Source: Tsuneonella amylolytica
GTDB lineage: Bacteria; Pseudomonadota; Alphaproteobacteria; Sphingomonadales; Sphingomonadaceae
DNA: 64,000 bases
Assembly: GCF_003626915.1 (NCBI RefSeq)
Contig: NZ_CP032570.1
Span: forward strand, 2,355,001-2,419,000
Reading direction: 5' to 3'
Shown: piece by piece, positions 19,963 through 28,870 of the stretch
Position numbering within the stretch: position 1 is the first letter of the stretch
Layout: each line of letters begins with the position of its first letter
Translations under genes and position numbers: made by a program
Notes under the pieces: generated by a model
The model's input: only the letters and a program-made list of their open reading frames with translations
Told to the model about the DNA's origin: nothing
The model's database searches: none

Positions 19963-20674
19963 GCCGGCAGAAACCCCCGCTCCGGCGAAGAAGAGCGACC
20001 TTCCCGTTCGGCTGGCTTCCGCCATCATCATGCTGGCGGTGGCGGTCACGGCGCTGGTTTTCGGCGGCAGGATCTTTGCCGGTTTCGTCGTTTGCGTCAC
20101 TCTTGCGGCATTCGCCGAATTTGTCCTGCTCATCGTCGGGGCGACCCGCAACATACCCTACCGGCTGGCGGCCATCGTGGCCGGCGCGCTCTATTTCGCG
20201 GCCGCGGCGGGCGTGCTGGCGGGGGCGGGCGATTTTCTCGTCGTTCTCATAGTCGGCGCAGTCGTCTTCACCGATACCTTCGCCTATTTCGTCGGTCGCG
20301 CCGTCGGCGGACCCAAGGTCGCCCCGTCGATCAGCCCGTCGAAGACATGGGCTGGCCTTTTCGGCGGCATGGTCGGCGCGGCGCTCTGGGTCGTCCTGTG
20401 GGTGGTGTCGATCGACGGCGGGATCGTCGGCCCGCGGTTCGAACTCGGCTTGGCACTGAGCGCAGAAAATTTGGGGTACGCGGCATTGCTGGGCGCCGGG
20501 CTCGCGATACTAGCGCAAATGGGCGACTTTTTCGAAAGCTGGCTCAAGCGCCGTGCGGGGGTGAAGGATTCCTCGAAGCTCATCCCCGGTCACGGCGGCG
20601 TGTTCGACCGGATCGATGGGATGATTCCCGTCGCGATCGCGGTCGGCATCCTCGGCTGGATGTGGGCCAACTGA
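19949..20674 (+). CDS. cdsA: Phosphatidate cytidylyltransferase
   Basis: CdsA (241 aa) makes CDP-diacylglycerol from phosphatidate and CTP. The product feeds PssA and PgsA, both encoded in this window. It is a polytopic membrane protein with about six to seven helices. The C-terminal signature reads SWLKRRAGVKDSSKLIPGHG followed by GVFDRID. The SPSKTWAGLFGG segment is also typical. The ATG at 19949 lies inside the uppS 3' end. Confidence 0.95.
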   Translation: MADVEPAETPAPAKKSDLPVRLASAIIMLAVAVTALVFGGRIFAGFVVCVTLAAFAEFVLLIVGATRNIPYRLAAIVAGALYFAAAAGVLAGAGDFLVVLIVGAVVFTDTFAYFVGRAVGGPKVAPSISPSKTWAGLFGGMVGAALWVVLWVVSIDGGIVGPRFELGLALSAENLGYAALLGAGLAILAQMGDFFESWLKRRAGVKDSSKLIPGHGGVFDRIDGMIPVAIAVGILGWMWAN

Positions 20675-21825
20675 TGCGGACGCTGACCGTTCTGGGCGCG
20701 ACCGGTTCGGTCGGGGCATCGACCCTCGACCTAGTTCGTCGCAACCGTGATCAATGGCGTGTGGTCGCGCTGACCGCGAACTGCAATGTCGAGGAACTCG
20801 CCGCGCTCGCACGCGAATTCGGCGCCGCCATCGCGGTCGTTGCCGACGAAAGCTGCCTGCCCGCCTTGCGCGAGGCGCTTTCGGGCACCGGCATCGAGAC
20901 GGCCGGCGGCGCGGAGGCGCTGGTGGATGCGGCATCGCGCGAAGCGGACGTCACCGTCGCAGCAATCGTCGGCTGCGCTGGCCTCGCCCCGACGATGGCG
21001 GCGATCGAGCAAGGACGCACGGTCGCGCTCGCCAACAAGGAGGCGCTGGTATCCGCGGGCGAGGTGATGACCGCCGCCGTCGCGAAGCACGGCGCGATTT
21101 TGCTGCCGGTCGATAGCGAGCACAACGCGATCTTCCAGTGCCTTGCCGGAAACCGGATCGAGGACGTGCGCAGGATCACCCTAACCGCCAGCGGCGGGCC
21201 CCTGCGGACATGGAGCCAGGCCCGGCTCGACGCGGCGACCCCGGCTGAGGCCGTCGCCCATCCCAACTGGGACATGGGCGCGAAGATCAGCGTCGATTCC
21301 GCCACCATGATGAACAAGGGGCTGGAATTCATCGAGGCGCACCACCTGTTTGCGGTCGGCCTGGAAAAGATCGGCATCGTGGTCCACCCGCAAAGCGTGA
21401 TCCATTCGATGGTCGAATATCGCGACGGGTCCACGCTCGCGCAGCTCGGCCCCAGCGACATGCGGGTTCCGATCGCGAGCTGCCTGGCATGGCCCGGCCG
21501 GATGGACACGCCGATGGACCCGCTCGACCTGGCGGCCATCGGCAGCCTGACGTTCGAGGCACCCGACGAGGTTCGCTTCCCCGCGACGCGCCTCGCGCGC
21601 GAGGCCGCGCAGGCGGGCGGCGCGGCGCCGGCGGTACTCAACGCCGCGAACGAGATCGCGGTCGCCGCTTTCCTCGCCGGCAAGATTGCGTTCACCCGGA
21701 TCGCCGTAACGGTCGAGCGGACCTTGGATCGCTCGCTCCCTTCCGCGCCGCAGACGCTCGACGATGTGCTCGCCGTCGATGCCGAGGCGAGGGCATGGGC
21801 GGGCGCATTGCTGGAGACGACCTGA
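20674..21825 (+). CDS. dxr: 1-deoxy-D-xylulose 5-phosphate reductoisomerase
   Basis: Dxr (383 aa) catalyses the committed NADPH-dependent step of the MEP isoprenoid pathway. That pathway feeds UppS, encoded two genes upstream. The nucleotide-binding LGATGSVGAST is at the N-terminus. The metal and substrate motifs LLPVDSEHNAIFQ, TASGGP, and KISVDSATMMNKGLE are present. The ATG overlaps the cdsA stop as TGATG. Confidence 0.96.
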   Translation: MRTLTVLGATGSVGASTLDLVRRNRDQWRVVALTANCNVEELAALAREFGAAIAVVADESCLPALREALSGTGIETAGGAEALVDAASREADVTVAAIVGCAGLAPTMAAIEQGRTVALANKEALVSAGEVMTAAVAKHGAILLPVDSEHNAIFQCLAGNRIEDVRRITLTASGGPLRTWSQARLDAATPAEAVAHPNWDMGAKISVDSATMMNKGLEFIEAHHLFAVGLEKIGIVVHPQSVIHSMVEYRDGSTLAQLGPSDMRVPIASCLAWPGRMDTPMDPLDLAAIGSLTFEAPDEVRFPATRLAREAAQAGGAAPAVLNAANEIAVAAFLAGKIAFTRIAVTVERTLDRSLPSAPQTLDDVLAVDAEARAWAGALLETT

Positions 21826-21826
21826 C

Positions 21827-22945
21827 TTGATCGAATCGCCGCCTTTCTGGCTCTACATCGTCGGGTTCCTGTTGCTGCTGGGACCTCTCGTGACGGTTCA
21901 CGAATTCGGACACTACCTCGTCGGCCGGCTGTTCGGCGTGGGGGTGGAAGCGTTCTCGGTCGGCTTCGGGAAGGAAGTCGCGGGCTTCACCGACCGGCGC
22001 GGCACCCGCTGGAAGCTGTCGCTGCTGCCGCTGGGCGGATACTGCCAGTTCAAGGGCGACATGAACCCCGCCAGCATCCCCGATGCCGACGCGATTGCAG
22101 CGATGGGGCCGGGCGACCGGGACGGCAGCTTCCATCATGCCCCGCTGTGGCAGCGCGCGCTCATCGTGGCCGCCGGACCGGTGACCAACCTGATCGTGGC
22201 GCTCGCCATTTTCGCCACCTTCAACGCATCGTACGGCCGGGTGGAGGCACCGCCGGTGATCGACCGCTTCGCTGAAGGGTCGGTGGCCCAAGCCGCCGGG
22301 CTCCAGATCGGCGACCGCGTGGTCGCGCTCGACGGCGCCCCTGTGGACGACTTCATGACCATCAAGCAGGAGGTCGCACTCTATCCGGGCAAGCGGATGG
22401 TGCTGACCGTCGAGCGCGACGGGGCAAGGCAGGACATACCTCTGACCACCGGATCGACCACGGTCAGTGACAAGTTCGGCAACGAATCGCGCATCGGCCT
22501 TCTGGGCATCTATGCGGTCGAACCGCGGATGGTGCCGATGGGGCTGGGCGAGGCGGTGAGCCATGCATTCGTTCAGAGCGGTCAGGTCATCGATATGATG
22601 ATCGTCGGCGTCGGGCAGATCGTCACCGGTCAGCGATCGGTCGAAGAATTGGGCGGGCCGATCAAGATCGCGAAGTATTCGGGCGAGCAGCTCAGCCTCG
22701 GCCCGCAGGCGTTCGTATGGTTCGCCGCGCTGATCTCGCTTAATTTGGCATTCATCAACCTGTTGCCAATTCCTGCCCTCGACGGAGGACACCTGGCTTT
22801 CTACGCGGCCGAAGCGGTCCGCCGGAAACCCATCGGTGCTCGCGGTCAGGAAATGGCGTTCCGTGCCGGCGTGGCGGTAATCCTCGCGCTGATGCTGTTC
22901 GTTACGATAAACGACCTGCTGTCGCTGCCGATCTTCGGCCGGTAG
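21827..22945 (+). CDS. rseP: RIP metalloprotease RseP (site-2 protease)
   Basis: RseP (372 aa) is an intramembrane zinc protease. In enterobacteria it cleaves the anti-sigma factor RseA and leftover signal peptides. HEFGH is at 25-29 and LDGGH at 318-322, supplying the zinc ligands. One PDZ domain (AQAAGLQIGDRVVALDGAPV) is visible; many family members have two. TTG at 21827 is the only reasonable start right after the dxr stop. It belongs to the dxr-rseP-bamA block. Confidence 0.94.
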   Translation: MIESPPFWLYIVGFLLLLGPLVTVHEFGHYLVGRLFGVGVEAFSVGFGKEVAGFTDRRGTRWKLSLLPLGGYCQFKGDMNPASIPDADAIAAMGPGDRDGSFHHAPLWQRALIVAAGPVTNLIVALAIFATFNASYGRVEAPPVIDRFAEGSVAQAAGLQIGDRVVALDGAPVDDFMTIKQEVALYPGKRMVLTVERDGARQDIPLTTGSTTVSDKFGNESRIGLLGIYAVEPRMVPMGLGEAVSHAFVQSGQVIDMMIVGVGQIVTGQRSVEELGGPIKIAKYSGEQLSLGPQAFVWFAALISLNLAFINLLPIPALDGGHLAFYAAEAVRRKPIGARGQEMAFRAGVAVILALMLFVTINDLLSLPIFGR

Positions 22946-23120
22946 CGGGCGAAACACGAGGATCGCTCGCGGGCACAATACCCTTGCGCCGCTTGATCGG
23001 GGACCTGCTATCGGGCAAGGGGCGGCGCACCTGCCGCCGGACGCCCGGTGCGGCAATCGGCGCACGGCACATCTATTCCCGCGCACGACTAAAACTGGAT
23101 TTGGACGGAGTCCCTTCTCG

Positions 23121-25826
23121 ATGATGGCACGCGACGCTGACACCCCTCAGGGGGCCGGCACAAGCACCCGCCCGGCGGCCAGGCTCATGCTGGCGCTACT
23201 CGGCGGAACGGTGCTCGGCGGAATGCCGACGCCCGCCGCGGCGCAGGATACCGCGCCCGCCACCGCGGCTCCGGCTCCGGTCGCGCCGGCAGCCGCGACC
23301 CCGCAGGGCGATACAATCCGCACCATCGGCGTATCGGGGGCCCAGCGGCTCGAGCCCCAGACGATCATCAGCTACATTCGCCTGCGCCCGGGTCAGGTCT
23401 ACACCCAGGCCGCCGCCGACCAGGCACTGAAGGATCTGTACGCGACCGAGCTGTTCTCGAACGCGAGCATCGTGAACAACAACGGCGAAGTCGTGATAAC
23501 CGTGGTCGAGAACCCGGTGATCAACCGCATCGTGCTGGAGGGCAACAAGCGGCTGAAGGAGGACAAGATCCTCCCCGAGATCCGCCTCGCCCCGCGCCAG
23601 ATCTTCACCCGGTCGAAGGTTCGTGCCGACGTGGCGCGCATCGTCGAACTCTACAAGCGGCAGGGCCGCTTCGCCGCGACGGTCGAACCCAAGATGGTCG
23701 AACTGTCGCAGAACCGCGTCGATGTGGTTTTCGAGATCGACGAGGGTCCCAAGTCCAAGGTCCGCCAGATCAACATTCTCGGCAACGAGGCGTTCTCCGA
23801 CGGCGAGCTGCGCAGCGAGATGGTGACGAAGGTGTCGAGCCTTCGCAATATCCTGTCGTCGGGTACCAGCTACGATCCGGATCGCCTCGCGTTCGACCAG
23901 CAGAAGCTGCGCCAGTTCTACCTGACCAACGGCTACGCCGACTTCCGCGTCGTGTCCGCCGTCGCCGAGCTGACGCCCGACAAGCGCGACTTCATCATCA
24001 CCTACGTGGTCGAGGAAGGCGAGCGATACAAGTTCGGCGATCTCGCCGTGAAGAGCGAGCTGCGCGATTTCAATCAGGACGCGCTCGAGCGCAACCTTCC
24101 GATGAAGACCGGCGACTGGTACGATGCCAAGTCGGTCGAGGACACCAGCGAGCAGTTCACCGAGCTGGCCGGTACCTTCGGCTACGCCTTCGCCGACGTC
24201 GAGCCCGAGTTCCGCCGGAACAAGGAAGACCTCACGATGGACGTTACGTTCGTCCTGAAGGAGGCGCCGCGCGTCTATGTCGAGCGGGTCGACGTCAACG
24301 GCAACACGCTGACGCAGGACAAGGTCATCCGCCGCGAATTCCGCATCCTGGAAGGCGACGCGTTCAACTCGCTGCAGGTGAAGCGGTCGGAAAACCGCAT
24401 CAGGTCGCTGGGATACTTTCAGGAGAACTTCGAGATCGCACAGCGGCAGGGCACCACGCCCGACCGCATCGCGCTCGAGGCCAACGTGGAAGAGCAGGCG
24501 ACCGGCCAGCTGCAGCTGTCGGCGGGCTTCTCCTCGATCGAGAGCTTCATCCTCGCCGCCTCGATCCAGCAGCGCAACTTCCGCGGCCGCGGCCAGACGG
24601 TCGGCGCGGGCGTGAACTACTCGCGCTATTCCAAGAGCGCGAACCTGAGCTTCGCCGAACCCTACGTGTTCGACCGCAACATCTCGGCGGGCGTCGACAT
24701 CTACCGGCGCGATCTCAACAGTTTCAACTACCTCAACAACGATCGCAACACGACCTTCCAGCAGACCACCACCGGCGGCCAGCTGCGGCTCGGCGTGCCG
24801 CTGACCGAGTACATGTCGGCGATCGGCAGCTACACGCTGAACTTTGACGACGTGTCACTCGACCAGTCGCAGTTCTTCACCGACCGGCAGACCCCGGGCC
24901 TGCTGGAATGCGATCCACTGCTGGCGGGCCGCTACCTGTGCGAAGCGGTGGGCAAGCGCACCAGTTCGATCCTTGGCCTGACGCTGGCCTACGATTCGCT
25001 CGACAGCCGCCTGCGCCCGACGAGGGGCCGCTCCGCCTCGATCACCGGCGAGTTCGCCGGGCTCGGCGGGTCGGTGAAGTACGCCCGCGTGCGCGCCAAC
25101 GCGGCGCAGTACTTCCCGCTCGGCAAGGGGTTCATTTTCGGGCTCCGCGCGGAAGGCGGCGCGATCAAGGGGCTGGGCGGCGACAGCGTGCAGTTGACCG
25201 ACCGCTTCTTCCTCGGCGAACCGCAGATGCGTGGTTTCGACATCCGCGGCGTCGGCCCGCGCGTGCTGCGCCAGCCGATCGTCGATTCGGATGGCGACGG
25301 GGTTCCCGAGATCATCACCGATCGCAACCGGGTGTCGGACGACGCGCTGGGCGGTAATTACTACTACCTCGGCCGCGCAGAACTTGAAATTCCGCTCGGA
25401 AGCTCGGTCAAGGAACTCGGCCTTCGTCCGTCGGTCTTCGTCGATGTCGGGGCGTTGTGGGGCGCGCGCAATCCGCAGCTCCAAAACAGCCCGTTTCCGG
25501 GCGGGATCAACTTCGCCCAGCGCGACGCAGCGGGCAATCCGCTGTTCACGCAGGTCGTTACGAACGCCGACGGCACGACCTCGACCACGATCGTGACCAC
25601 CCCGACGGCGCCGAACGGCACGGCGAACACGCCGCTGCTCAACAACATCGCGCCTTTCCAGGAAGTCTATCTCGGCGACACGCCGTCGCCGCGCGTTTCG
25701 GTCGGCATCGGCGTCAACTGGAATTCGCCCTTCGGTCCGTTCAGGATCGATTTTGCCCAGGTCCTGTTGAAGCAGCCCGGTGACGACACCAAGCGCTTCA
25801 CGTTCAACGTAGGAACTCAATTCTGA
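23121..25826 (+). CDS. bamA: Outer membrane protein assembly factor BamA
   Basis: BamA (901 aa) inserts beta-barrel proteins into the outer membrane. A signal peptide ends near residue 42 (PTPAAAQ). A short Ala/Pro linker, five POTRA domains (about 65-430) and a 16-strand barrel follow, ending in the beta-signal TFNVGTQF. ATG 23121 or 23124 could be used. A Thr/Asn-rich insert near residues 800-850 enlarges a late barrel loop. The conserved loop-6 motif appears as MRGFDIRGVGP. The stop overlaps the OmpH gene start. Confidence 0.96.
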   Translation: MMARDADTPQGAGTSTRPAARLMLALLGGTVLGGMPTPAAAQDTAPATAAPAPVAPAAATPQGDTIRTIGVSGAQRLEPQTIISYIRLRPGQVYTQAAADQALKDLYATELFSNASIVNNNGEVVITVVENPVINRIVLEGNKRLKEDKILPEIRLAPRQIFTRSKVRADVARIVELYKRQGRFAATVEPKMVELSQNRVDVVFEIDEGPKSKVRQINILGNEAFSDGELRSEMVTKVSSLRNILSSGTSYDPDRLAFDQQKLRQFYLTNGYADFRVVSAVAELTPDKRDFIITYVVEEGERYKFGDLAVKSELRDFNQDALERNLPMKTGDWYDAKSVEDTSEQFTELAGTFGYAFADVEPEFRRNKEDLTMDVTFVLKEAPRVYVERVDVNGNTLTQDKVIRREFRILEGDAFNSLQVKRSENRIRSLGYFQENFEIAQRQGTTPDRIALEANVEEQATGQLQLSAGFSSIESFILAASIQQRNFRGRGQTVGAGVNYSRYSKSANLSFAEPYVFDRNISAGVDIYRRDLNSFNYLNNDRNTTFQQTTTGGQLRLGVPLTEYMSAIGSYTLNFDDVSLDQSQFFTDRQTPGLLECDPLLAGRYLCEAVGKRTSSILGLTLAYDSLDSRLRPTRGRSASITGEFAGLGGSVKYARVRANAAQYFPLGKGFIFGLRAEGGAIKGLGGDSVQLTDRFFLGEPQMRGFDIRGVGPRVLRQPIVDSDGDGVPEIITDRNRVSDDALGGNYYYLGRAELEIPLGSSVKELGLRPSVFVDVGALWGARNPQLQNSPFPGGINFAQRDAAGNPLFTQVVTNADGTTSTTIVTTPTAPNGTANTPLLNNIAPFQEVYLGDTPSPRVSVGIGVNWNSPFGPFRIDFAQVLLKQPGDDTKRFTFNVGTQF

Positions 25827-26509
25827 TGAACACCTTCACCAAGTCCCTCCTCGCCGCCGGCGTCGCAATCGCCGCCGTCTCGCCGATCGCCGCAGCGCCC
25901 GCCGCCGCGCAGGTGGTCAAGGGCATTGGCGTCGTCAGCCTGCCGGCGGTCGTCGCCAACTCCAACGCTTACAAGACCGCCGAGCAGCAGCGCCCGGTGA
26001 CCTACAAGGCGCAGTACGACCAGGCCGAGGCGCGCCGCAACGCCATCGCCGCGCAAATCCAGCCGCTGATCACCAAGTTCAACGCCGACCGGCAAGCGAA
26101 CGCCAACAACCCGGCGCTCGCCAATCAGGCGCAGGCGATCCAGCAGATCCAGCAGTCGGGCCAGCAGGAACTGCAGCAGCTCGTCCAGCCCATCGCGCTC
26201 AGCCAGGCCTACGTGACCGAGCAGATCGAGGACAAGCTCGACGCCGCGGTGCAGAACGCCGCGAAGCGCAAGAACATTCAGCTGATCCTCGACCCGACGC
26301 AGGGTGCTGTGCTCTATGCTGACGCGGCGTACAACATCACGCAGGACGTGCTGAACGAACTCAACACCCTGCTGCCGAGCGCGCAGCTCGTCCCGCCGCA
26401 GGGCTGGCAGCCGCGCCAGATCCGCGAACAGCAGGCCGCCGCCGCTGCCGCCACCGGCACGCAGCCAACCGCTCCGGCGACCAATCCGCCGGCCGCCACC
26501 GGCCGCTAA
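25826..26509 (+). CDS. OmpH/Skp family periplasmic chaperone
   Basis: This 227-aa protein is the Skp-like holdase that escorts outer membrane proteins to BamA. A signal peptide ends at AAPAAAQ near residue 29. The GIGVVSLPAVVANSNAYKTA segment is the family's first beta strand. A long Gln/Ala-rich coiled coil follows and then the returning segment (IQLILDPTQGAVLYADAAYN). A low-complexity Ala/Pro/Thr tail of about 30 residues makes it longer than E. coli Skp. It is translationally coupled to bamA. Confidence 0.9.
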   Translation: MNTFTKSLLAAGVAIAAVSPIAAAPAAAQVVKGIGVVSLPAVVANSNAYKTAEQQRPVTYKAQYDQAEARRNAIAAQIQPLITKFNADRQANANNPALANQAQAIQQIQQSGQQELQQLVQPIALSQAYVTEQIEDKLDAAVQNAAKRKNIQLILDPTQGAVLYADAAYNITQDVLNELNTLLPSAQLVPPQGWQPRQIREQQAAAAAATGTQPTAPATNPPAATGR

Positions 26510-26533
26510 GCCGCGAAGACGGGGGCAGGGCCA

Positions 26534-27013
26534 ATGAGCGAGGACAAGGCGGGCAGCCCGGATACGGGCGGCTACGACATCCGCAAGGTGCTCAAGGCCC
26601 TGCCGCACCGCTATCCGCTGCTGCTGGTCGACCGGGTGAAGTCGATCGACCTGGGCGAGCGGATCCACGCGGTGAAGGCCGTCTCGATGAACGAGCAGTT
26701 CTTCCAGGGACACTTCCCGGGCCGACCGATCATGCCGGGCGTCCTGCAGATCGAGGCACTGGCGCAGGCCGCCGGCGTTCTCGGCATCGAGACGTTCGAG
26801 CTTGCCGGCACGGGCAAGTTGGTCATCTTCATGGCCATCGAGAACGCCAAGTTCCGCAGCCCCGTCGAGCCGGGCTGTCTGCTCGACCTCGAGGTGGAGT
26901 TCACCCGCAAGTCGACCCGCGTCTGCAAGTTCAAGGGCCGCGCGAGCGTCGACGGCAATACGACGTGCGACGTCGAGTTCACAGCGATGATCGCGGACGC
27001 GCCGGCGGATTGA
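26534..27013 (+). CDS. fabZ: 3-hydroxyacyl-ACP dehydratase FabZ
   Basis: FabZ (159 aa) dehydrates 3-hydroxyacyl-ACP in the fatty acid elongation cycle. The hot-dog fold active site is intact: H60 in [12 protein letters not shown] and E74 in LQIEALAQ. In E. coli fabZ lies between lpxD and lpxA. Here it directly follows the OmpH gene and no lpx genes flank it. Confidence 0.96.
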   Translation: MSEDKAGSPDTGGYDIRKVLKALPHRYPLLLVDRVKSIDLGERIHAVKAVSMNEQFFQGHFPGRPIMPGVLQIEALAQAAGVLGIETFELAGTGKLVIFMAIENAKFRSPVEPGCLLDLEVEFTRKSTRVCKFKGRASVDGNTTCDVEFTAMIADAPAD

Positions 27014-27108
27014 CGCGGCTTGCTTTTCCTGCGCGCCCCCGCTAACCGCGCGCCTTTCCCACCACAGCTGGACCGGTCGGAACCGTTCCGAGGCTACGGA
27101 GACTTGCG

Positions 27109-27333
27109 ATGAAGACCGAGGGTCACCCCGACTACCACACCATCACGGTCAAGATGACCGACGGCACCGAGTTCCAGACGCGCTCGACCTGGGGGTCGGA
27201 AGGCGACGTGATGACGCTGGAAATCGATCCGACCAGCCACCCGGCCTGGACCGGCGGCAAGCAGCAGCTTCAGGAAGGTGGCCGCGTGGCCGCGTTCAAC
27301 AAGCGCTTCGGCGGGCTCAGCCTCAAGAAGTAA
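27109..27333 (+). CDS. rpmE: 50S ribosomal protein L31 (zinc-independent form)
   Basis: L31 is 74 aa with [19 protein letters not shown] and [12 protein letters not shown]. It contains no cysteine, so it is the zinc-free (C-minus) form. It bridges the 50S and 30S subunits. CTACGGAG is the ribosome site. A strong intrinsic terminator follows 24 nt after the stop. Confidence 0.95.
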   Translation: MKTEGHPDYHTITVKMTDGTEFQTRSTWGSEGDVMTLEIDPTSHPAWTGGKQQLQEGGRVAAFNKRFGGLSLKK

Positions 27334-27357
27334 GCGGCGCTTGCGGCGAATCGAACG

Positions 27358-27383
27358 GGGCGGTCCTGCGGGGCCGCCCTTTT
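27358..27383 (+). terminator. Intrinsic terminator after rpmE
   Basis: GGGCGGTCC (27358-27366) pairs with GGGCCGCCC (27371-27379), with one G-T pair and a TGCG loop. Four T residues follow. It ends the fabZ-rpmE side before the convergent MOSC gene. Confidence 0.88.
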
Positions 27384-27387
27384 CGTT

Positions 27388-27933
27388 TCATACCGGCTCC
27401 AGGGGGCGGCGCGGGCCTTCGGGCAACCGGATTTCGATCATATCACCCCTCGCGATCAGTCCGCCTGTCTCGACGATACCCATCACCCCGCACTTGCGCA
27501 CGAGCGAACCGTCGGACCGTTTGTCGATCATCTGCGCGAGCAGCCCTGGCATGAACGCTTCGATCTGCCGGCAGGGGTTGCGCAGTCCGGTAATGCGAAT
27601 CACCGCGCCACCGATTGTCAGGCGGGCACCCTCTGGCAAACCCAACAGGTCTATCCCGCGCGTCAGCACGTTTTCGCCGAGGTCTCCGGCCCGCAACGCG
27701 AACCCCTTGGCGGACAACTCGTCGAACAGTTCGGCATGGATCAGGTGTACTTGGCGCAGGTTCGGCTGGGTGGGATCGATCCGTACCCGCGAAAGGTGCT
27801 GGACGGTTGCGCCTTCGTGCGCATCACCCTCGACCCCGAGCCCCTCGACGAGCGTCAGGTGGTCGCACGGCTCCTTCGAGAACCCGTGCCGGCCGCTCAT
27901 CGCAAGTCCGGCGACATGGGCGCCCGTCACCAT
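27388..27933 (-). CDS. MOSC domain-containing protein
   Basis: This is a 181-aa protein of the MOSC superfamily, which is related to the C-terminal domain of Moco sulfurase. Family segments are GLGVEGDAHEGATVQHLSR, QVHLIHAELFDEL, GENVLTRGIDLLGLP and ITGLRNPCRQIEAF. The cysteine in RNPC is the conserved sulfur-carrying candidate. ATG 27933 is chosen from family N-termini; ATG 27957 would add eight residues. The start overlaps the end of the 2OG-oxygenase gene, so the two are coupled. The function may be sulfur transfer or N-hydroxylated compound reduction, but this is unproven. Confidence 0.87.
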   Translation of the reverse strand: MVTGAHVAGLAMSGRHGFSKEPCDHLTLVEGLGVEGDAHEGATVQHLSRVRIDPTQPNLRQVHLIHAELFDELSAKGFALRAGDLGENVLTRGIDLLGLPEGARLTIGGAVIRITGLRNPCRQIEAFMPGLLAQMIDKRSDGSLVRKCGVMGIVETGGLIARGDMIEIRLPEGPRRPLEPV

Positions 27934-28562
27934 CCCCACGGCTTTTCGCGATACCATTTCGTGATGACGTACTTCACGCCCTTCCGCACTTTCATGCCAT
28001 GGTGGAGGGTGTTGGGATTGGGGCGGCCATCGGGGCGCATGTTGTTCCACGCCAACAGCTTGCCCGCTTCGGGCTGGACGATCTTCTTCACGGTGCCGAA
28101 TCGGGTGCCGCCGCCGGCCTCCACCTCGTTGAGGTAAATCATGAAGGTCCAGGTCCGTTGTCCCGCGACCGAGCAGTACTTATGCCAGTCGGCGCCGCCG
28201 GGCTCGAAATAGTCGGTGTGTGCCTTGAATTCCTGCCCCACGGCGTAACGCTGGCCCTGCACGGGCTCGCCATAGGCCGGATCGATGCGATTGAACGCGA
28301 CGAGTCGCGCTTCGAGGTCCTGCACCGCCGGTTCGGCCGGATCGAGATCGCAGGTTTCGCTGGTCCGGAAGTACTGATCTCCGTTCGCATCGGCGATCGT
28401 CGAGGGGCGGCGGTTCGCATCGATCAGCTCGATCAGGCGCGCACAGGTCTCGGTTGGCAGAAAGGCGCGCTGCTGGAAGAGTTCGAGTTTCGCGAAGGGC
28501 GAGCGCTGCACGCCGGGCGAGGCGAGCAGGATGGCAGCGGAAGATTCGCCGGGGCCGAGCAT
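27927..28562 (-). CDS. 2OG-Fe(II) oxygenase, prolyl 4-hydroxylase type
   Basis: This 211-aa dioxygenase belongs to the prolyl 4-hydroxylase alpha-subunit group. The Fe ligands H115 and D117 (HTDYF) and H187 (LHHGMKV) and the 2-oxoglutarate-binding K197 (KGVKYVITKW) are all visible. The core motif FMIYLNEVEAGGGTRFG is typical. Starts further upstream would run into tRNA-His, so ATG 28562 is used. The substrate, protein or small molecule, is unknown. Its stop overlaps the MOSC start. Confidence 0.87.
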   Translation of the reverse strand: MLGPGESSAAILLASPGVQRSPFAKLELFQQRAFLPTETCARLIELIDANRRPSTIADANGDQYFRTSETCDLDPAEPAVQDLEARLVAFNRIDPAYGEPVQGQRYAVGQEFKAHTDYFEPGGADWHKYCSVAGQRTWTFMIYLNEVEAGGGTRFGTVKKIVQPEAGKLLAWNNMRPDGRPNPNTLHHGMKVRKGVKYVITKWYREKPWGW

Positions 28563-28742
28563 GGCCGCGCGATAGGACAGTTGGCCGCGCGAAACAATCT
28601 TGCGTCGGCGAGTGTCTGGCGCAGTTTTCGCTTTGCAAATCGCCTGCTGCGTGCAACAGGCGCTCGCCCCTGTCGGAACCGCCTTGACGGACCGAAACGC
28701 GCGTCTAAGGCCCAGCGCCTCATGGCATGCCCGGGGCATGTG

Positions 28743-28819
28743 GCGATCGTAGCTCAGTTGGTTAGAGCGCCGGTTTGTGGTACCGGAGGTCGCGGGTTCG
28801 GATCCCGTCGATCGCCCCA
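28743..28819 (+). tRNA. tRNA-His (GTG)
   Basis: The acceptor stem GCGATCG (28743-28749) pairs with CGATCGC (28809-28815). C73 and an encoded CCA follow. The base before position 1 is G (28742) and can serve as the G-1 identity element facing C73. The anticodon GTG is at 28777-28779. The D arm is TAGCTCAG and the T arm GGTTCGGATCC. Confidence 0.96.
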
Positions 28820-28870
28820 TTTTCCCCGTATTTGCCGCACGATAGCAGCGCGATACGGGGCGACATTTCC

